A DNA stretch of 64,000 bases. Source: Curtobacterium sp. MCBA15_012 (GTDB taxonomy: Bacteria > Actinomycetota > Actinomycetes > Actinomycetales > Microbacteriaceae). Both the position numbers and the translations under genes were made by a program. The stretch covers positions 744,001 to 808,000 of the forward strand of contig NZ_CP126267.1 of NCBI RefSeq assembly GCF_001864935.2, given 5' to 3'. The notes below the pieces were generated by a model. The model was not told the DNA's origin, did not search any database, and saw nothing but the letters and a program-made list of their open reading frames with translations. Shown here piece by piece: positions 58,765-64,000 of the stretch. Within the stretch, counting starts at the first letter, position 1, and each line of letters starts with the position of its first letter.

Positions 58765-61200
58765 CTACTCGGCCGAGTGCCGCCCGTGCGGGTGCTCGTC
58801 GGCGTCCGGTCGGGAGGCGCTGCCCGCCTCGGTCCCGGCGGCGTGCGCCGGGTGCGTGCGCAGCGCGCCGGTGACCGCGGGCGGCTCGTCGACGGGTGCC
58901 GGGGCCGCGTGCGCGCCGTGCGTCGTCTGGACGGCCTGGTCGCGCGTCCCGTGACCCGCAGCGGCGGAGGAGGACGCGCCTCCCGTCCGACCGGACCCGA
59001 CCGCCGAGCCGGCGGGGCGGGGCTGCGCCGCGACGTCCGGTGAGGTCGGGACGGTGCGCATCGAGCCGGTGTCGGGCGTCACGAGTGATCCGGTGTTCGC
59101 CGCGGCCCGCTGGGCGTCGGCGGCCAGACGGTCCGCGGCGGACCGCTCGTCGTCGGCGGCGCGCTGCGCACCCTTCGCGGCGTCGGCCTGTTCCTGCAGC
59201 GCCGAGACCTTGCGGAGCGGCGGCACGCGGAAGAACCAGGTCAGGACGAAGGCGAGCAGGATCACGGCGAGGCCGACCCAGTAGACGACCACCGCCGAGC
59301 TGCTGAACCCGACGAGGAACGGACGGGTGAGCCGCGGGTCGGCGCCGTTCAGGAACGAGGTGTCGCTCGTGGCGGACCCGGCTCCCGAGCTCGCGGCGGT
59401 GTTGCCCTGCTTCAGCTGGTCGACGAGCTTCGGCGCGACCTCGTCCACGACGGCGCGGCGCTGGTCGGCGTTGCTGTAGTCGACCTGCACCGTGCCGTCG
59501 ACGACCTCGGCGTTCGCCTTCGCGGCGACCGTCTCGAGCGCCTGCTGCTCGGCCTGCGGCTTCGCGGCGGCCACCTGCTGGGCGATGACGGCGTCCGCTG
59601 CGGAGGCCGGGATCGCGCCGGACGCGACCTGCTGCTGCACGGCGGACGTGACCTTCTGCGTCACGGCCTGGTCGGCCGCCTGCTTCGCCGCCGCGGCGCC
59701 CTGGTCGAGACCCTTCTGCACGTTCTGCTGCACGGGGCGGACGATCTTCGACCAGATCTGGTCCATCACGCCCTTGTTGTCCGACGCGTTCGCGACGGAG
59801 GGTGTCAGGGCGGCGTTCAGTGCGGGCTTGAGGGTGGACTCGTCCTGCATCGCGCCGGTGATGTTCGTCGGCATGAGGGAGAACAGGACCGACAGCAGCA
59901 CCGCGGTGCCCATCGTGCCGCCGATCTGGCGGAAGAACGTCGCCGCGCTCGTCGCGACGCCGATGTCCCGAGGGCTGACGGAGTTCTGCGCCGCGAGCGT
60001 GAGCGTCTGCATGAGCTGCCCGAGCCCGAGGCCGATGCCGAACATGCCGAGCATGAGGAACCAGAGCGGTCGGTCGGCCGTCAGGAACGTCAGGACGGTG
60101 AAGCCGATCGCGGTGAAGGCCGTGCCCGTGATCGGGAACACCTGGTACCGACCGGTGCGGGAGATGATCTGGCCGGAGGCGATCGACGAGATCATCAGAC
60201 CGAGCACCATCGGGAGCATCGCGAAGCCCGACTCGGTCGGCGTGACGCCCTTCACGATCTGCAGGTACAGCGGGATGGTGAGCATCGCGCCGAACATGCC
60301 GAAGCCGACGAGGACGCTCAGCACGGCGGCCATCGAGAAGACGTGCGAGCCGAAGAGCTTGAGCGGCAGGATCGCGTCGTCACCCATCGACCGCTCGACG
60401 ATGACGAAGGCGATCAGCCCGAGTGCGCCGATGCCGTAGCAGGCGAACGCGCCGGGGGAGTCCCAGCCCCACTCACGGCCCTGTTCGGCGATGAGGAGCA
60501 GCGGGACGAGGGTGACGATGACCAGGGTCGCGCCCCACCAGTCGATCCGCGGCTTCTTGCGGTCGCCGAACTTCGGCAGGTGCAGGAACGTGAGGACCAT
60601 GACGAGCGCGCCGATGCCGATCGGGACGTTGATCAGGAAGACCCAGCGCCAGCCGCTGACGAACAGGATCTGGGACGCGCCGGCGAACAGGCCGCCGACC
60701 AGCGGACCGATGACGGACGAGATGCCGAACACGGCCAGGAAGTAGCCCTGGTACTTGGCGCGCTCGCGGGGGGCGAGCATGTCGCCCATGATCGCCAGCG
60801 GCAGGGACATCAGACCACCGGCGCCGAGGCCCTGCAGCGCGCGGAACCCGGCGAGCATGAGCATCGACGTCGAGAACGACGCCGCGAACGAGCCGACGAT
60901 GAAGATGCCGATCGCGGTCAGGAACAGCGGGCGGCGGCCGAAGATGTCGGAGAGCTTGCCGTAGATCGGGGTCGTGACGGTCGAGGCGATCAGGTACCCG
61001 GTCGTCACCCACGCCTGCTGGTCGAGCCCGTGCAGGTCGTCGCCGATCGTGCGGATCGCGGTGCCGACGATGGTCTGGTCGAGGGCGCCGAGGAACATGC
61101 CGGCCATGAGGCCGTAGATCACGAGCAGGATCTGCCGGTGGTTCATCACCGCGTTCGAGGACGTGGTGGGTGCCGCGGGTGCGGTCGCCGTCTGGGTCAT
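58765..61200 (-). CDS. DHA2 family MFS drug-resistance transporter
   Basis: 811-residue 14-span MFS exporter, about 250 longer than usual. Motif A GKLSDIFGRRPLFL, motif C-like region VIGPLVGGLF, and the standard core are intact to about residue 440. An extracytoplasmic insert of ~170 residues (about 465-635: SKIVRPVQQNVQKGLDQGAA, TQKVTSAVQQQVASG, ...), likely coiled coil, stands before the last span (about 640-662), and a ~145-residue cytoplasmic tail rich in Ala/Asp/His closes the protein. ATG 61200 has AGGAG 9 nt upstream. No regulator gene is adjacent; an inverted repeat lies upstream. Confidence 0.92.
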   Translation of the reverse strand: MTQTATAPAAPTTSSNAVMNHRQILLVIYGLMAGMFLGALDQTIVGTAIRTIGDDLHGLDQQAWVTTGYLIASTVTTPIYGKLSDIFGRRPLFLTAIGIFIVGSFAASFSTSMLMLAGFRALQGLGAGGLMSLPLAIMGDMLAPRERAKYQGYFLAVFGISSVIGPLVGGLFAGASQILFVSGWRWVFLINVPIGIGALVMVLTFLHLPKFGDRKKPRIDWWGATLVIVTLVPLLLIAEQGREWGWDSPGAFACYGIGALGLIAFVIVERSMGDDAILPLKLFGSHVFSMAAVLSVLVGFGMFGAMLTIPLYLQIVKGVTPTESGFAMLPMVLGLMISSIASGQIISRTGRYQVFPITGTAFTAIGFTVLTFLTADRPLWFLMLGMFGIGLGLGQLMQTLTLAAQNSVSPRDIGVATSAATFFRQIGGTMGTAVLLSVLFSLMPTNITGAMQDESTLKPALNAALTPSVANASDNKGVMDQIWSKIVRPVQQNVQKGLDQGAAAAKQAADQAVTQKVTSAVQQQVASGAIPASAADAVIAQQVAAAKPQAEQQALETVAAKANAEVVDGTVQVDYSNADQRRAVVDEVAPKLVDQLKQGNTAASSGAGSATSDTSFLNGADPRLTRPFLVGFSSSAVVVYWVGLAVILLAFVLTWFFRVPPLRKVSALQEQADAAKGAQRAADDERSAADRLAADAQRAAANTGSLVTPDTGSMRTVPTSPDVAAQPRPAGSAVGSGRTGGASSSAAAGHGTRDQAVQTTHGAHAAPAPVDEPPAVTGALRTHPAHAAGTEAGSASRPDADEHPHGRHSAE

Positions 61201-61227
61201 GCGGAGTGGCTCCTGGAGGAGGTGGTG

Positions 61228-61249
61228 AACTTGCGCGTCCTGCAAAGTT
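61228..61249 (-). promoter_or_regulatory. Imperfect inverted repeat upstream of DHA2 exporter
   Basis: AACTTGC (61228-61234) and GCAAAGTT (61242-61249) are inverted with one extra base, close to TAACTT that could be a -10. Could bind a TetR- or MarR-type repressor located elsewhere. Confidence 0.4.
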
Positions 61250-61332
61250 ACATCCGCCGCAACTGATCGGCGCACGGGGAGGGGCTTCCTGAACGGATCG
61301 GCAGGGCGTCGCTCAGATGACCGGGAGCGTAC

Positions 61333-61369
61333 GCCGGGTGCCGGGTGCCGGGTGCCGGGTGCCGGGTGC
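61333..61369. repeat. 7-bp repeat (GCCGGGT)n
   Basis: Five head-to-tail copies of GCCGGGT between the DHA2 promoter region and the pgm terminator. Confidence 0.93.
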
Positions 61370-61380
61370 CGTTCGCCGGA

Positions 61381-61419
61381 CGACGAGACGCCGCCGGGGT
61401 GACGGGCGGCGTCTCGTCG
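61381..61419 (-). terminator. Terminator of pgm
   Basis: 15-bp perfect stem (61381-61395 with 61405-61419), 9-nt loop, 40 nt past the pgm stop codon on the reverse strand. Confidence 0.85.
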
Positions 61420-61458
61420 TGGGTGGTGTGCTGACCGGCGGTGGGGCCGGGCTCGGGA

Positions 61459-63078
<1,620 letters not shown>

Positions 63079-63181
63079 GGACCCATCCTGGCACCAGCCC
63101 CGTCCGGGTGTCCGAGGGTGACGGCTGGCTGCGTAGGCTGCTGGCGGGACCACGGACGGTGGCCCGACGGGGGAGAGCAAG

Positions 63182-64000
63182 ATGACGATCGTCCGCGCGG
63201 ACGCGGCGCTCGCGGCTCGGCTGGGACACGACGGGGAACGCGTCGTCGAGACCGCGCCGGGCGCGGTGCTGTCGTGGCCAGCGCTCCACCTGCTCGCGGA
63301 GCACGGGTGGCGGTGGCGGCCGGCGGCGGGAGCGGGGGACGCGGGCGCGCCGGTCGGTGACCTCCTCCACGTCGACCTGACGGTCGAGCACGCTCCGTCG
63401 CCGCGCACCCTGCTCGGTCCCGCGTCGGAACGCTTCCTCGCGGCCCTCGGCCGACGACCGTCGTGGTCGCGGCACGAGGGCGACGCGCCGCTCACCGCCG
63501 CTTCCGTCACCGAGATCGCCGAACGTCGGTCGCCCGCGCCGACGACGTTCGTCGTCGGCGGGGCCGACCGGGGCGTCGGCGGGCTGCTCGTCGTCGAACG
63601 CGGCCCGCGGTCGGTGTTCGAGACCCTCCGTGTCGTGGTCGCGATCGACGACCCGGGCGGCCTGCGTGACGGACTGGAGGCGGGCCTCCGGTCGGCGAGT
63701 CTGGGTCGCCACCCGCAGTCCGGCCTGTTCTCGACCAGCCGTGGTCGCGTCGACGGTGTCACCGACGCGGTCCTGCGGGGACCGGTGACACCGCTCGCGG
63801 TGTTCGCCGGGGCGCGCGCCCTGCGGGCGCGGGGCCTGACGGCCTCCGTCGCGGCACTCGGCGGTCGTCCCGTCGGTCCGGTGCGGACCCCCGGAGCGCT
63901 CTTCTGGTTCGACGGCGCGGAACCCGAGCGGTGGCGTGCCGCGGCCCACCTGGCCCGGGAGGTCCGTGGTGACAGGTTGCGGCCCGGCCCGGTGCCGGGT
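63182..64000 (+). CDS. Hypothetical protein, truncated by the window end
   Basis: Open frame of 273 codons without a stop, running off the right edge. It starts ATG 63182, preceded by GGGGGAG, and has a TAGGCT about 42 nt upstream. The protein has two similar-looking alpha/beta halves; recognisable features are only LLAEHGWRW, DLTVEHAPSPRTLLG, a Gly-rich RGVGGLLVVERG strand and LFWFDGAEPERW. No signal peptide or membrane span in the visible part. I do not recognise the family. Confidence 0.65.
   Translation, partial: MTIVRADAALAARLGHDGERVVETAPGAVLSWPALHLLAEHGWRWRPAAGAGDAGAPVGDLLHVDLTVEHAPSPRTLLGPASERFLAALGRRPSWSRHEGDAPLTAASVTEIAERRSPAPTTFVVGGADRGVGGLLVVERGPRSVFETLRVVVAIDDPGGLRDGLEAGLRSASLGRHPQSGLFSTSRGRVDGVTDAVLRGPVTPLAVFAGARALRARGLTASVAALGGRPVGPVRTPGALFWFDGAEPERWRAAAHLAREVRGDRLRPGPVPG

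Overview
This 64 kb window is very GC-rich DNA with tightly packed genes, many GTG starts, Actinobacteria-restricted families (DUF3073, DUF3072, class E sortase, bacterial SCP-like protein) and abundant leaderless-type starts. Gene content and style fit a Microbacteriaceae genome, most likely Curtobacterium or a close relative; that assignment is inference from protein style, not from a marker gene. I see no rRNA, tRNA, CRISPR array, prophage, integrase or transposase. It reads as ordinary chromosome with an unusually rich set of small tandem and palindromic repeats between genes.

Layout. 0-5 kb: an SDR oxidoreductase, two membrane proteins (one with a DUF4232 domain), a small lipoprotein and a GAF-PP2C phosphatase. 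5-14.5 kb: purine biosynthesis genes purD-purC (overlapping pair), purF and purM (divergent), interrupted by an SCP-like gene, a large LuxR-type ATPase regulator and a small membrane protein, and closed by DUF3073. 14.5-20.5 kb: DoxX, DUF3072, an unknown protein, a KimA-like potassium transporter, and a PadR/DUF4097 operon with its own operator. 20.5-30 kb: YczE/MocR (YczR-type) divergent pair, an RND transporter, a lipoprotein esterase, PPK2. 30-35 kb: a DEAD-box helicase with a repeat-built basic N-terminus, a DinB protein, a MarR regulator, and a TasA-like secreted protein with a SipW-type signal peptidase fused to an exported domain. 35-46 kb: SbcD-SbcC, class E sortase with a small partner, YpeA-like GNAT, DMT transporter, CPBP protease, RecQ, acyltransferase. 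46-64 kb: an unknown gene with an M23 peptidase, a 3-hydroxyisobutyrate-dehydrogenase-like enzyme, two MarR regulators (one in an operon with an MFS exporter), an alpha-E protein, PiT phosphate transporter, alpha/beta hydrolase, permuted lipoate ligase, GNAT, unknown membrane protein, DHA2 MFS exporter, phosphoglucomutase, and an unknown gene running off the end.

The most informative non-gene signals are: (i) a recurrent YANNNT hexamer lying 6-8 nt before about half of the start codons, which predicts leaderless mRNAs and helps choose starts; (ii) a dispersed palindromic family built on GGGAGGCGCGG / CCGCGCCTCCC that forms very long terminator-like hairpins at gene ends and also occurs inside coding sequence; (iii) many tandem arrays (periods 7, 8, 14, 17, 23, 29, 32, 36, 105 bp), several of which copy the last codons and stop codon of the adjacent gene; (iv) operator-like inverted repeats next to the PadR, MocR and three MarR genes. 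No obviously new multi-gene defence or biosynthetic system is visible; the best candidates for novelty are the signal-peptidase fusion with its TasA-like partner, and the repeat families.
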